This document shows positions 24,131-32,414 of a stretch of 64,000 nt of DNA, one piece after another. Under the pieces are notes generated by a model, which worked only from the letters and a program-made list of their open reading frames with translations, did not search any database and was not told the origin of the DNA. The translations under genes were made by a program, and so were the position numbers. Numbering within the stretch: position 1 is the stretch's first letter; each line of letters starts with the position of its first letter. Origin of the DNA: Bacillota bacterium (GTDB lineage Bacteria > Bacillota > Clostridia > Lachnospirales > Lachnospiraceae); assembly GCA_023398375.1 (NCBI GenBank), contig JAEWSH010000051.1, positions 124,001-188,000 on the forward strand. Reading direction: 5' to 3'.

Positions 24131-24190
24131 TTGACAATTATTCAATCCTTAAATATACTGAACCTGAATGAATAATTGTCATTCGGGTTC
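24131..24190 (+). promoter_or_regulatory. Promoter and operator of the third TetR gene
   Basis: TTGACA (24131-24136), 17-base spacer, TATACT (24154-24159). GAACCTGAATGA (24160-24171) and TCATTCGGGTTC (24179-24190) are 12-base arms with one mismatch around a seven-base centre, placed at the start of transcription. Autoregulation is likely. Confidence 0.75.
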
Positions 24191-24224
24191 CGCGTTGGAA
24201 ACTAATATATTTGGAGAGAGACAG

Positions 24225-24788
24225 ATGCGTATATCAAAAGCACCGGAAGTAAGAAAACAGGAGATGATCGATACAGCCATGAGACTATTTGCGAGGAAGG
24301 GATATGAAGCCACATCTATGACCGACATTGCAAAAGAGATGCATGTAGTATCCGGACTTTGTTATCGTTATTTTTCGTCTAAGGAAGAATTATATAACAC
24401 TGCACTACAGGTCTACGGTAAAGAAAATGCAGCGTCCTTGATAGCGATATTGAATAGGGAAGATTTAGGTTTTGAAGAAATATTTATGCTACTAGGGGAA
24501 CATTTTATCATGACAGATGGAAAAGAAAAGTATTATAATTTTTTCCATAAATCCGGAAATGAAATGTTCCATAGGGAATTGGAGATGATTATGAATAAAG
24601 AACTATTACCTCATATTATTTCATTATTAAAACGCACCAAGGAAAAGGAGCAGTTTCAAATTGATGATGTTGAATCAACAGCTAAGTTCCTGCTCTATGG
24701 ACAGATGCCGATTTTAAATGACAATTCCTTAGGACCTGAAGAAAAGTTTCGTATCGTAACAGCGTTATGCAAGAAGGTATTGTACTAA
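24225..24788 (+). CDS. TetR family regulator
   Basis: 187 residues from ATG at 24225 after TTGGAGAG; an upstream in-frame ATG lies inside the operator and is rejected. TetR helix-turn-helix: 'RKQEMIDTAMRLFARKGYEATSMTDIAKEMHVVSGLCYRYFSSKEELY'. The 31-base operator directly upstream indicates autoregulation. Downstream, past a hairpin, are a methyltransferase and a ZIP metal transporter on the same strand, which may be its targets, but no second copy of its operator is seen in front of them. Confidence 0.9.
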   Translation: MRISKAPEVRKQEMIDTAMRLFARKGYEATSMTDIAKEMHVVSGLCYRYFSSKEELYNTALQVYGKENAASLIAILNREDLGFEEIFMLLGEHFIMTDGKEKYYNFFHKSGNEMFHRELEMIMNKELLPHIISLLKRTKEKEQFQIDDVESTAKFLLYGQMPILNDNSLGPEEKFRIVTALCKKVLY

Positions 24789-24804
24789 CAAGAGGAATCA
24801 AATA

Positions 24805-24831
24805 CCCGTTCTAGGTTTTAGTCAGAACGGG
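24805..24831 (+). terminator. Hairpin after the third TetR gene
   Basis: CCCGTTCT (24805-24812) and AGAACGGG (24824-24831), perfect eight-base arms around an 11-base loop, followed by CAAATTATT. Likely terminator. Confidence 0.6.
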
Positions 24832-24929
24832 CAAATTATTAGCCGGCGAGTGAATAAGTGTCAATGAAACAAAAATTAAGGGAATCAGATGATTAGAAGT
24901 GTATATAATACGCAGGAAAGAGGTCAAAT

Positions 24930-25577
24930 ATGAATACAATGATGTATGTAGAAGATGGGGAGATACAGCGTAAAAGAACGACAGAAAAGTATTTCGATGA
25001 AATTGCAGGAAACTATGACAAGAGTTATGACGGAAAATTTGTCCGTTGTATGTATGATGAGATTATAACAAGAACATTACAGAAGGATCCGGCAGATATT
25101 TTAGATCTGGGCTGTGGAAATGGTAATGTTCTCGATTTGCTGCAACAAAAATCAGATGCAAGACTTTATGGAATCGATTTATCTGAAAAAATGATCCAAC
25201 AGGCAAAGAAACGGTTTGGAGACAAAGTAGAACTCCAGATAGGAGATGCGGAAAAGCTCCCATATAGAGAGAGATTCTTTGATATAATTATCTGTAATGC
25301 TTCTTTTCATCATTATATCCATCCGGACATGGTGATTGAGGAAATGAAAAGAGTACTGAAACCGCAGGGTACAATCATTCTAGGGGATCCCACAGCACCT
25401 TTTGAGTGGTACCTGGGATTTCTTAATTGGGGACTAAAATGGATCAATTCGGGAGATTTCCATATATATGGAAAAAAAGAAATCATAAATATATTTCAAA
25501 AACATGGATTCACAGTCACACAATATAAAAAAATATCGAACCGGGCATTTATATTAAATGCAAGACTGGTTTTATAA
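24930..25577 (+). CDS. Class I SAM-dependent methyltransferase
   Basis: 215 residues. ATG follows GAAAGAGGT. Motif I 'ILDLGCGNGNVLDLL' (about residues 52-66), post-I 'LYGIDLSEKMIQQAK', motif II 'GDAEKLPYRERFFDIIICNASFHHY', then 'EMKRVLKPQGTIILGDP'. This is the UbiE/Methyltransf_11 pattern. The substrate is not predictable; such genes act on small molecules, lipids or arsenite. It precedes a ZIP transporter by 136 bases. Confidence 0.9.
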   Translation: MNTMMYVEDGEIQRKRTTEKYFDEIAGNYDKSYDGKFVRCMYDEIITRTLQKDPADILDLGCGNGNVLDLLQQKSDARLYGIDLSEKMIQQAKKRFGDKVELQIGDAEKLPYRERFFDIIICNASFHHYIHPDMVIEEMKRVLKPQGTIILGDPTAPFEWYLGFLNWGLKWINSGDFHIYGKKEIINIFQKHGFTVTQYKKISNRAFILNARLVL

Positions 25578-25713
25578 AAATCTCTGTCAATTTGCACAAA
25601 CTATGTATGAGCTGAGAATTAATGTCAAATATAAAAAAAGCAAAAGACATTTGCAGTTGCATAAGTTATACTGTATTTGTGTATATAAAATAACAGAAAG
25701 AGAAGGTGACAAA

Positions 25714-26490
25714 ATGAACATTGTATTAGGAATTATGATTCCGTTTATTGGTACTACATTAGGTGCGGCATGTGTTTTCTTCTTAAAAAATCAAATAAAT
25801 CCTTTGGTACAAAAATCATTATTGGGATTTGCTTCAGGAGTCATGGTAGCAGCTTCCGTCTGGTCATTGCTGCTTCCAGCGATCGATATGTCAGAGGCTA
25901 TGGGAAAACTCGCATTTATTCCGGCAACGGTGGGGCTGGCGATCGGCATGGCATTTTTATATGCCATGGATAAATTGATCCCCCATCTGCATTTAAATAC
26001 TAATATTCCGGAAGGTCCACATACTGCGTTGAAAAAAACTACGATGCTTGTTCTTGCTGTGACATTACATAACATTCCGGAAGGAATGGCAGTCGGTGTT
26101 GTTTTTGCGGGACTGCTGAGCGGCGAGTCCGGAATCACACTTGCAGGTGCATTTGCTTTGGCAATTGGAATTGCAATACAGAACTTCCCGGAGGGGGCAA
26201 TTATTTCGCTGCCATTGAGAAGCGAAGGAAACAGCAGAAAGAAAGCATTTTTATATGGAACATTATCTGGAATTGTAGAGCCAATTGCTGCATTTCTGAC
26301 GGTATTACTGACTTCGTTCGTAGTACCCATTTTGCCATATTTATTATCTTTTGCAGCTGGAGCCATGCTTTATGTTGTGATAGAGGAGCTCCTGCCGGAA
26401 GCTTCTCAGGGAGAACACTCTGACATTGGAACTATAGGTTTTGCAATTGGATTTATAGTTATGATGGTGCTGGATGTGGCATTAGGATAA
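25714..26490 (+). CDS. ZIP family divalent metal transporter (ZupT/GufA-like)
   Basis: 258 residues from ATG at 25714 after AGAAGGTG; a longer in-frame extension through the intergenic region is not supported. Eight hydrophobic segments are seen, with ZIP metal motifs 'TLHNIPEGMAVGV' in helix 4 and 'QNFPEGAIISLPL' in helix 5, and a His-containing loop 'LIPHLHLNTNIPEGPH' between helices 3 and 4. The GufA branch imports Zn2+, Fe2+ or Mn2+ into the cytoplasm. It is not close to the feo loci and has no visible metal box. Confidence 0.93.
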   Translation: MNIVLGIMIPFIGTTLGAACVFFLKNQINPLVQKSLLGFASGVMVAASVWSLLLPAIDMSEAMGKLAFIPATVGLAIGMAFLYAMDKLIPHLHLNTNIPEGPHTALKKTTMLVLAVTLHNIPEGMAVGVVFAGLLSGESGITLAGAFALAIGIAIQNFPEGAIISLPLRSEGNSRKKAFLYGTLSGIVEPIAAFLTVLLTSFVVPILPYLLSFAAGAMLYVVIEELLPEASQGEHSDIGTIGFAIGFIVMMVLDVALG

Positions 26491-26580
26491 CATACTATAG
26501 TACTAGACCAGATCGGTACCATATGATATAATGAGCGCTAGAGAGTCAGATGCGAAGCATTTGGCGAACGGAAAATGTCA

Positions 26581-26607
26581 ATCATAAACACGCTTTATGT
26601 TTATGAT
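26581..26607 (+). promoter_or_regulatory. Inverted repeat and -10 box upstream of the LacI gene
   Basis: ATCATAAAC (26581-26589) and GTTTATGAT (26599-26607) are perfect nine-base arms, followed immediately by TATACT (26607-26612). It could be the operator of the LacI protein or a hairpin. No good -35 box was found. Confidence 0.4.
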
Positions 26608-26655
26608 ATACTGAACGCACAACCTTACAAGTGCAGACAGTAGGAGGTGTGGCGA

Positions 26656-27633
26656 ATGGCAACTCTTAAGGATGTGGCAGAACGGGCAGAAGTAACGGTC
26701 ACAACGGTATCCAGAGTAATCAATAATCGGGGTTATATTAGCGAACAGACCAGAAAAAGGGTCTTTGATGTTATGAAAGAATTGAATTACCAGCCGAATG
26801 AGTTAGCAAGGTCGCTTTCAAAACAAAGAACCAATACGATTGGAATTATTGTACCACATATTGTACATCCATATTTTGCGAAATTGATCAGCAATCTGGA
26901 AACGGCAGCGGCGAATAAAGGGTATAAGATATTGCTCTGTAATTCTAAAGCAGAAAATGAAAAAGAACTGGAATATATTGAAATGTGCAAGAGCAACCGG
27001 GTATCTGGTATTATTTTGTGCAGTCGTAATGTAGATATTGAGGAAATGAAGAATCTTGAGGCTCCTGTTATTACGATTGAGCGGAATCTGGAAGCTGGAA
27101 CAGTAGGCATAGAATGTGATAATTATTTAGGCGGACGAATGGCTACGGAACACTTGATATCCTGTGGTTGTAAAAATCTGCTTCACTTAAGTGGTATTCA
27201 AGATGAGAATATGCCGGCAGATGCGAGAGCAGAAGGGTTTATAGCAGTTTGTGAAGAGCAGGGAATCAAGCATACAGAAGTCCAAAATACGAGTATGATC
27301 TATCGCACACTTGATTATCACGAGTATATCAGGCAGGCATTGGAAGATACCACGGGCGTCGACGGTATTTTTGCCAGCAGTGATCTGATAGCGGCACAAA
27401 CGATTCAGGTGTGTGCCAAAATGCAGATCAAAATACCGGATCAGATAAAACTGGTCGGATTTGATGATGTGGATATTGCGAGGCTGACAACACCTACAAT
27501 TACTACGATTCGACAGCCAATTCGTGAAATGGCAGAATGTGCGGTGGAATTTATTGAAAAGAGTTTGAATCAGCAAGCAGTTCCGGAGCAGTTCAAGCTG
27601 CCGGTCACTCTGGTAAAAAGGGGCTCCGCATAG
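26656..27633 (+). CDS. LacI family transcriptional regulator
   Basis: 325 residues from ATG at 26656 after AGGAGGT; the in-frame GTG nine bases upstream overlaps the ribosome site. HTH 'ATLKDVAERAEVTVTTVSRVINN' at residues 2-24 with hinge 'YQPNELARSLSKQRTNTIGIIVPHI', then a periplasmic-binding-protein-like sugar domain ('VDGIFASSDLIAAQTI', 'KLVGFDDVDIARLTTPTITTIRQP'). It resembles ribose/catabolite-type repressors. It stands next to a convergent AraC gene and upstream of glycoside hydrolase genes, so a sugar-responsive role is likely; the target is not fixed. Confidence 0.92.
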   Translation: MATLKDVAERAEVTVTTVSRVINNRGYISEQTRKRVFDVMKELNYQPNELARSLSKQRTNTIGIIVPHIVHPYFAKLISNLETAAANKGYKILLCNSKAENEKELEYIEMCKSNRVSGIILCSRNVDIEEMKNLEAPVITIERNLEAGTVGIECDNYLGGRMATEHLISCGCKNLLHLSGIQDENMPADARAEGFIAVCEEQGIKHTEVQNTSMIYRTLDYHEYIRQALEDTTGVDGIFASSDLIAAQTIQVCAKMQIKIPDQIKLVGFDDVDIARLTTPTITTIRQPIREMAECAVEFIEKSLNQQAVPEQFKLPVTLVKRGSA

Positions 27634-27643
27634 AGGAAAATGG

Positions 27644-27677
27644 AAAGCGTATGGCAGATAAAAATGTCATACGCTTT
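27644..27677. terminator. Bidirectional terminator between lacI and araC-type genes
   Basis: AAAGCGTATGGCA (27644-27656) and TGTCATACGCTTT (27665-27677) pair over 13 positions with one G-U, followed by ATTTTC on the plus strand. It overlaps the AraC stop. Confidence 0.8.
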
Positions 27678-28527
27678 ATTTTCGTGGGCAGCGAGCCGGG
27701 TATGAGCTGGAAGATCGGAGCTTTGAAGGTGTACATCCATAGGTTTCTTTGAAAATACGATTGAATACTCTATAATTTGTAAAGCCATGCCGTTCCTGAA
27801 TGGTCGTAATACTATCCTCTGTATTAAGAATATCCCTGTGTATATGAGTGATTCTGACTAAGTTAATATATTCTATGAGTGTCGAACCGGTGTACTTTTT
27901 AAAGAATCGACAGAAATATTCGGGATTTAAATTTACCAAAGAGGCTGCATGAATCAGAGTTATTTGTTCCATGTAATTTTGTTCTACATAATCGATTACT
28001 TTCTTTATCCGCGATAGATGTTTCCTATTTTTTTCTATGGGGTTGGATCGAATTGCATAATGTCCGTAGAGAATGTGTAGAAAAAGATAAAGGTTACTAG
28101 TAAAAATGAATTGGTAATCATCTGCTCCTTGTTCGTAAAGAGTTCTCATTGTAAGCAGGTATTGTATCATCTTTTGATATGTATTATCCTCGTTCAATTC
28201 GGTATTAGGAAAATATTCTCTGAACCGTAAGGACTTATATTCAGGAATGGAATGGTCAAGGAGCTCGTAAGGAATCTGAAGCAATAAAACTTGAATGCTG
28301 CCGGGGCTGCGGGTCAAATGGATATCACCACTATTCACTATGAATAAATCATTTTCATTAATCGTGTATTTTATATTATTGCGAACGATATTCATAGTAC
28401 CTTTAAAAAGATAGAGAATTTCCAAATGGTTATGCCAATGGCTTGGAACTAATTGGTTGTAAGTTTCATAAATATCAAAATAAACAGGAAGTCTTGTACT
28501 GGAAGTGATAATTTCATGTGTTGACAT
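27676..28527 (-). CDS. AraC family transcriptional regulator with cupin sensor domain
   Basis: 283 residues. N-terminal cupin-like arm: 'LVPSHWHNHLEILYLFKGTMNIV', 'YTINENDLFIVNSGDIHL'. C-terminal double HTH: 'IKKVIDYVEQNYMEQITLIHAASLVNLNPEYFCRFFKKYTG' and 'TTIQERHGFTNYRVFNRIFKETYGCTPSKLR'. Such proteins activate neighbouring sugar genes on binding a saccharide. It is divergent from the permuted GH3 gene (start 28703), which is the likely target. Confidence 0.92.
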   Translation of the reverse strand: MSTHEIITSSTRLPVYFDIYETYNQLVPSHWHNHLEILYLFKGTMNIVRNNIKYTINENDLFIVNSGDIHLTRSPGSIQVLLLQIPYELLDHSIPEYKSLRFREYFPNTELNEDNTYQKMIQYLLTMRTLYEQGADDYQFIFTSNLYLFLHILYGHYAIRSNPIEKNRKHLSRIKKVIDYVEQNYMEQITLIHAASLVNLNPEYFCRFFKKYTGSTLIEYINLVRITHIHRDILNTEDSITTIQERHGFTNYRVFNRIFKETYGCTPSKLRSSSSYPARCPRK

Positions 28528-28702
28528 AGTCGGTTATAACCTTTCATTAAGGGAATTTTTACAAATTAGATATATATAAAAAATACAACTAAGCTGCAAA
28601 AAAGTCAATATCATCCTAGTGAAAAATCAAAAACATACTTGTTAACTATTGGTGAGTGTAATAAGATGAATAAAAATTAGTTTATATTTGGAGGAATATA
28701 CG

Positions 28703-31126
28703 ATGAACAGATGGCAAAGAGTACGTTTTCAACCGAGTTTGACTTTAGGTGAGAATGGGATGAGGGTTACAGGATCTACAGAACATAGAGAGTTATCAAT
28801 AAATGCAGCAAAAGAAGGTATGGTCTTACTTAAAAATGACCGAAATGTCCTCCCGTTAAGGAAGGGTAGTAAAGTGGCACTATTTGGAAAGGGCAGTTTT
28901 GACTATGTCAAGGGCGGCGGCGGAAGCGGTGATGTAACAGTTGCTTACTGTAGAAATCTATATGATGGATTAAAAGCTTTAAAAGAACATGTTAGCATAT
29001 ATGAAGAGCTATCTGTTTTTTACAGGGAACATGTTGAGGATCAATATGCAGACGGAGCTGTTCCGGGAATGACAGTTGAACCTGCAGTTCCGGCAGAATT
29101 ACTGAAGAAAGCCTGTGCATTTACAGATACCGCGGTTATTACTATTTGTCGTTATTCAGGAGAGGGATGGGATCGAAAAAGTACGGTAGATATTTTAAAC
29201 AAAAACCTCTCTGGACAGGAAGAATATCTGACGAAAAAATCATCAGAACTGTTCGAAAATGGTGATTTTTATCTGACACATGCCGAAACCACTATGGTAA
29301 ATACGGTAAAAGAACATTTTTCAAAAGTAATTGTTGTAATGAATGTTGGGGGAATGGTAGATACAGGCTGGTTTGCAAAAGAGGATAAAATACAATCTGT
29401 CATGATGGCATGGCAGGGAGGAATGGAAGGCGGGCTTGCAGCCGCAGAGCTTCTCTGCGGAATTGGGAATCCATCAGGTAAATTGTCCGATACCTTGGCA
29501 AACAGCTTAGAAGACTATCCTTCCACTTATAATTTCCATGAATCCGAATCATATGTAGATTATACAGATGATATCTATGTAGGATATCGTTATTTTGAGA
29601 CAATACCGGGAGCGGCCGATAAGGTGAATTATCCATTTGGTTTTGGCTTATCTTATACCAGATTTCTTTGGTCCTTAGTATCAATAAAGGAACAAAATGG
29701 CATAATCCAAATAAGAGTTAATGTGACTAATACAGGATGTATGGAAGGGAAAGAAGTGATTCAAATCTATGCAGGGGCACCGCAGGGGCTTCTCGGAAAG
29801 CCGGCCAAAAGTTTAGTGGCTTTCCAGAAAACGCGGTTATTGCAAGCGGGAGAAGCTCAGTTTCTGAACTTTGAGATTCCAGTTGATTCCATGGCTTCTT
29901 ATGATGATTTAGGAAAAGTACAAAAATCCGCGTATGTATTGGAAGCAGGGGAATATGTATTCTTTATTGGGACTTCTGTGCGTGATGTAGAAAAACTTGA
30001 CTTTGTTTATACTGTATCACAAAAAAGAATTTCTAAGCAGCTCAGTGAAAAAATAGCACCCACTTCATTGAAAGAAAGAATGTTGGCAGACGGCAGCTAT
30101 GAACAGCTTCCGCAAAAGGACGCAAACAACCCTGATGCGTGTGGTCTTGAGAAAATGACTCTTGATACAGTAGATGGTTTTGCACCGGCAGTGAGGGCTG
30201 TACCGAGTCACCATTTGTGGAATGAAATATATAAGAAGGGAATCCGCCCGTTTGATGAGGTTGCAGAAGGTAAGCTGACAATAGGTGAATTTCTTGACCA
30301 GATGACAGATGAAGAAGTCGCTCATCTATTAGGGGGGCAACCGAATACTGGAGTCGCTAATACTTTGGGATATGGGAATATGCCTGAATATGGAATCCCC
30401 AATATTATGACAGCTGATGGACCGGCAGGTCTTCGAATTCTTCCAGAGTGCGGAGTAAATACGACTGCATGGCCTTGTTCAACTTTGCTTGCCTGCACTT
30501 GGGACAGGGATATAGTCTATGCCGTTGGAGAAGCTGGTGCTAAGGAAGTGAAAGAAAACAATATCGCTGTCTGGTTAACGCCTGCAATTAATATTCATAG
30601 AAGTCCGTTATGCGGACGGAATTTTGAATACTATTCAGAAGATCCCTTGCTGACAGGTAAGATGGCAGCCGCTATGGTGAGGGGGATTCAATCCCAGCAT
30701 ATAGGGGCTTCTGTGAAGCACTTTGCGTTAAATAACAAAGAAACGAACAGACGGAATAGTGATTCCCGTGTGTCAGAAAGAGCAGCAAGGGAGATTTACT
30801 TAAAAGCTTTTGAAATCATAGTGAAAGAAGCGTCCCCATGGACGATTATGTCCTCTTATAACATTATTAATGGTCATCGCGCTTCAGAAAACAAAGAGTT
30901 ACTAGTAGATATATTAAGAGAGGAATGGGGCTTTGAAGGCATGGTAACTTCAGATTGGTGGACCTGTGCAGAACACTATAAAGAAGTGATAGCTGGAAAT
31001 GATGTTAAAATGGGTTGTGGGTATCCGGAACGACTGCTTGAAGCCAAAGCGTTGGGACTTATTTCAAGAGAAGAGATGAATGCCTGTGCAAAAAGAGTTC
31101 TTGAATTAATATTAAAAGTCGACTAA
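28703..31126 (+). CDS. GH3 beta-glucosidase-like enzyme with permuted domain order
   Basis: 807 residues from ATG at 28703 after TTTGGAGGAAT; an in-frame TTG lies in the ribosome site. Domain order is reversed from usual: residues about 15-330 are the GH3 C-terminal alpha/beta sandwich ('AAKEGMVLLKNDRNVLPL', 'YPFGFGLSYTRF'), about 335-430 a fibronectin III-like domain, and about 505-800 the GH3 N-terminal barrel with 'DGPAGLRI', 'KHFALNNKETNRR' and nucleophile motif 'MVTSDWW'. This circularly permuted order is known from rumen Butyrivibrio and Ruminococcus beta-glucosidases. No signal peptide, so it is probably cytoplasmic and acts on imported beta-glucosides. Confidence 0.92.
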   Translation: MNRWQRVRFQPSLTLGENGMRVTGSTEHRELSINAAKEGMVLLKNDRNVLPLRKGSKVALFGKGSFDYVKGGGGSGDVTVAYCRNLYDGLKALKEHVSIYEELSVFYREHVEDQYADGAVPGMTVEPAVPAELLKKACAFTDTAVITICRYSGEGWDRKSTVDILNKNLSGQEEYLTKKSSELFENGDFYLTHAETTMVNTVKEHFSKVIVVMNVGGMVDTGWFAKEDKIQSVMMAWQGGMEGGLAAAELLCGIGNPSGKLSDTLANSLEDYPSTYNFHESESYVDYTDDIYVGYRYFETIPGAADKVNYPFGFGLSYTRFLWSLVSIKEQNGIIQIRVNVTNTGCMEGKEVIQIYAGAPQGLLGKPAKSLVAFQKTRLLQAGEAQFLNFEIPVDSMASYDDLGKVQKSAYVLEAGEYVFFIGTSVRDVEKLDFVYTVSQKRISKQLSEKIAPTSLKERMLADGSYEQLPQKDANNPDACGLEKMTLDTVDGFAPAVRAVPSHHLWNEIYKKGIRPFDEVAEGKLTIGEFLDQMTDEEVAHLLGGQPNTGVANTLGYGNMPEYGIPNIMTADGPAGLRILPECGVNTTAWPCSTLLACTWDRDIVYAVGEAGAKEVKENNIAVWLTPAINIHRSPLCGRNFEYYSEDPLLTGKMAAAMVRGIQSQHIGASVKHFALNNKETNRRNSDSRVSERAAREIYLKAFEIIVKEASPWTIMSSYNIINGHRASENKELLVDILREEWGFEGMVTSDWWTCAEHYKEVIAGNDVKMGCGYPERLLEAKALGLISREEMNACAKRVLELILKVD

Positions 31127-31166
31127 AGAAATGAAAACTAAAAGGAAAAGCATTGCAGGTGAATGT

Positions 31167-31997
31167 ATGAAGAAGAAGCTTATTTTTGTAGATATTGATG
31201 GTACGCTGACGCTGCCTGGAACTAATATAATACCGGATAGTGCATTAATTGCCATTGAGAAAGCACAAAAAAATGGACACAAGGTTTTTCTATGTACTGG
31301 TAGAAATCTGGGTACACTGCAGGAACTGCTGAACTATTCGTTCGATGGATATATTGCCAGTGCGGGTGGCTATGTATTCTGCAATGGCAGGGTTATTTAT
31401 GACAACCCAATGAAGCAGGAACAGTTGGATCTCGCAATGAAAGTTTTTAAAAGAAACAGAATTTTTCGTACGGTAGAATGTTTGAATGCATCTTATGCAG
31501 ATAAAGGGGTAAAGGAATTTCTGGAAGAAAGAAACTATGGGATAGCCAATAGTGAATTGATAAGATGGCAGGAACAGCTGCATGAAGCTCTGCATGTCCT
31601 TCCTATGGAAAAATATGAGGGACAGCCTGTGTATAAAATCGTGTTCATGTGTATGGATCCGGAACAATTGTTGGAACCAAACAGACTTTTATCACAGGAC
31701 TTTACGATCTGTACTCAAGGAAGAAGTGAATACGGCTGCATCAATGGAGAAATTATTAACCGTGAGTTCAATAAAGGGCAGGGAATCAGGCGGATTTGTG
31801 AAAAGCTGGGGGCAGATATATCAGATACGATAGGATTTGGTGATAGCATAAACGATATAGAAATGATTAAAATGACGAGGGTAGGTGTTTGCATGGAAAA
31901 TGGAAGTGAGACACTTAAAAAGATGGCAGGTATGGTGTGTCCATCAGTGGAAGAGGATGGATTATATGAAGGATTTTCTATGTTAGGACTATGTTAG
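31167..31997 (+). CDS. Cof-type HAD family sugar phosphatase
   Basis: 276 residues from ATG at 31167 after AGGTGA; an ATG at 31131 in frame is possible but has a poor ribosome site. HAD motif I 'FVDIDGTLTLPG' with nucleophile Asp, motif II 'FLCTGRN', motif III 'GQGIRRICEKLG' Lys/Arg region, motif IV 'IGFGDSINDIEMI'. This is the IIB cap subclass, which hydrolyses sugar phosphates or flavin phosphates. It is 40 bases downstream of the GH3 gene and closed by a strong terminator, so it forms a two-gene unit with it. Confidence 0.92.
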   Translation: MKKKLIFVDIDGTLTLPGTNIIPDSALIAIEKAQKNGHKVFLCTGRNLGTLQELLNYSFDGYIASAGGYVFCNGRVIYDNPMKQEQLDLAMKVFKRNRIFRTVECLNASYADKGVKEFLEERNYGIANSELIRWQEQLHEALHVLPMEKYEGQPVYKIVFMCMDPEQLLEPNRLLSQDFTICTQGRSEYGCINGEIINREFNKGQGIRRICEKLGADISDTIGFGDSINDIEMIKMTRVGVCMENGSETLKKMAGMVCPSVEEDGLYEGFSMLGLC

Positions 31998-32046
31998 ATC
32001 ATTATGTGTATTAATCATCAGCGATCCTTGCAGTACTTAGAAAGAT

Positions 32047-32094
32047 AAAAACCAACGTTTATAAGGCATAAATAGCCGTAACGTTGGTTTTTTG
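32047..32094 (+). terminator. Terminator after the HAD phosphatase gene
   Basis: AAACCAACGTTT (32048-32059) and AACGTTGGTTT (32080-32090) form at least ten perfect pairs, followed by TTTTG. The loop of about 20 bases contains a smaller GGC/GCC stem. Confidence 0.85.
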
Positions 32095-32151
32095 TTTACC
32101 TGTGGTTAAAATAGTAATTCTGTAAGTGATAGGAATCATTTACCAAGCAAA

Positions 32152-32171
32152 TATTTGAAACGTTTCAAATA
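32152..32171. promoter_or_regulatory. Distal LacI-type operator (20-bp perfect palindrome)
   Basis: A perfect 20-base palindrome centred on TTGAAACGTTTCAA. The same core occurs at 32343-32356, 191 bases away, at the binding protein promoter. It lacks one base of a consensus cre site, so the local LacI protein is a better candidate than CcpA. Confidence 0.65.
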
Positions 32172-32302
32172 AAACGCAAAATATGTGACATGTGAACAAA
32201 TGTCAAGCGATTATAATTGTTCATATGCAACAAAAAACGCGCTCAAATTTCATTAATATTTCATAGAAAAAGTAAATATATACAAATAAATGATTTTAAA
32301 TA

Positions 32303-32356
32303 TTGACGTTAAAGGCAAAACGACCTATAATCAAATTAAAACTTGAAACGTTTCAA
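32303..32356 (+). promoter_or_regulatory. Promoter and proximal LacI operator of the sucrose cluster
   Basis: TTGACG (32303-32308), 17-base spacer, TATAAT (32326-32331), then TTGAAACGTTTCAA (32343-32356) about five to eighteen bases after the expected start. Position fits repression by blocking transcription start. Confidence 0.8.
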
Positions 32357-32414
32357 CTTTTTAAATGAAAGATTAATAATGATACGATGTGTACATTCAC
32401 AAGGAGGAAAAGAA

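Larger units (their letters stand above)
31998..32302. other. Gene-free control region before the sucrose cluster
   Basis: The about 415 bases between the HAD gene and the binding protein gene hold no coding region. They contain a terminator at 32048, a distal GAAACGTTTC palindrome at 32152, an AT-rich stretch, and the promoter with a second palindrome from 32303. Confidence 0.7.

Noticed and set aside
26491..26655. Riboswitch or T-box before the LacI gene
   Set aside because: Only a simple nine-base inverted repeat and a -10 box are visible; no aptamer or specifier pattern was recognised.
32152..32171. CcpA cre site
   Set aside because: The palindrome is one base too short between half-sites for the cre consensus, and a LacI gene in the cluster explains it better.
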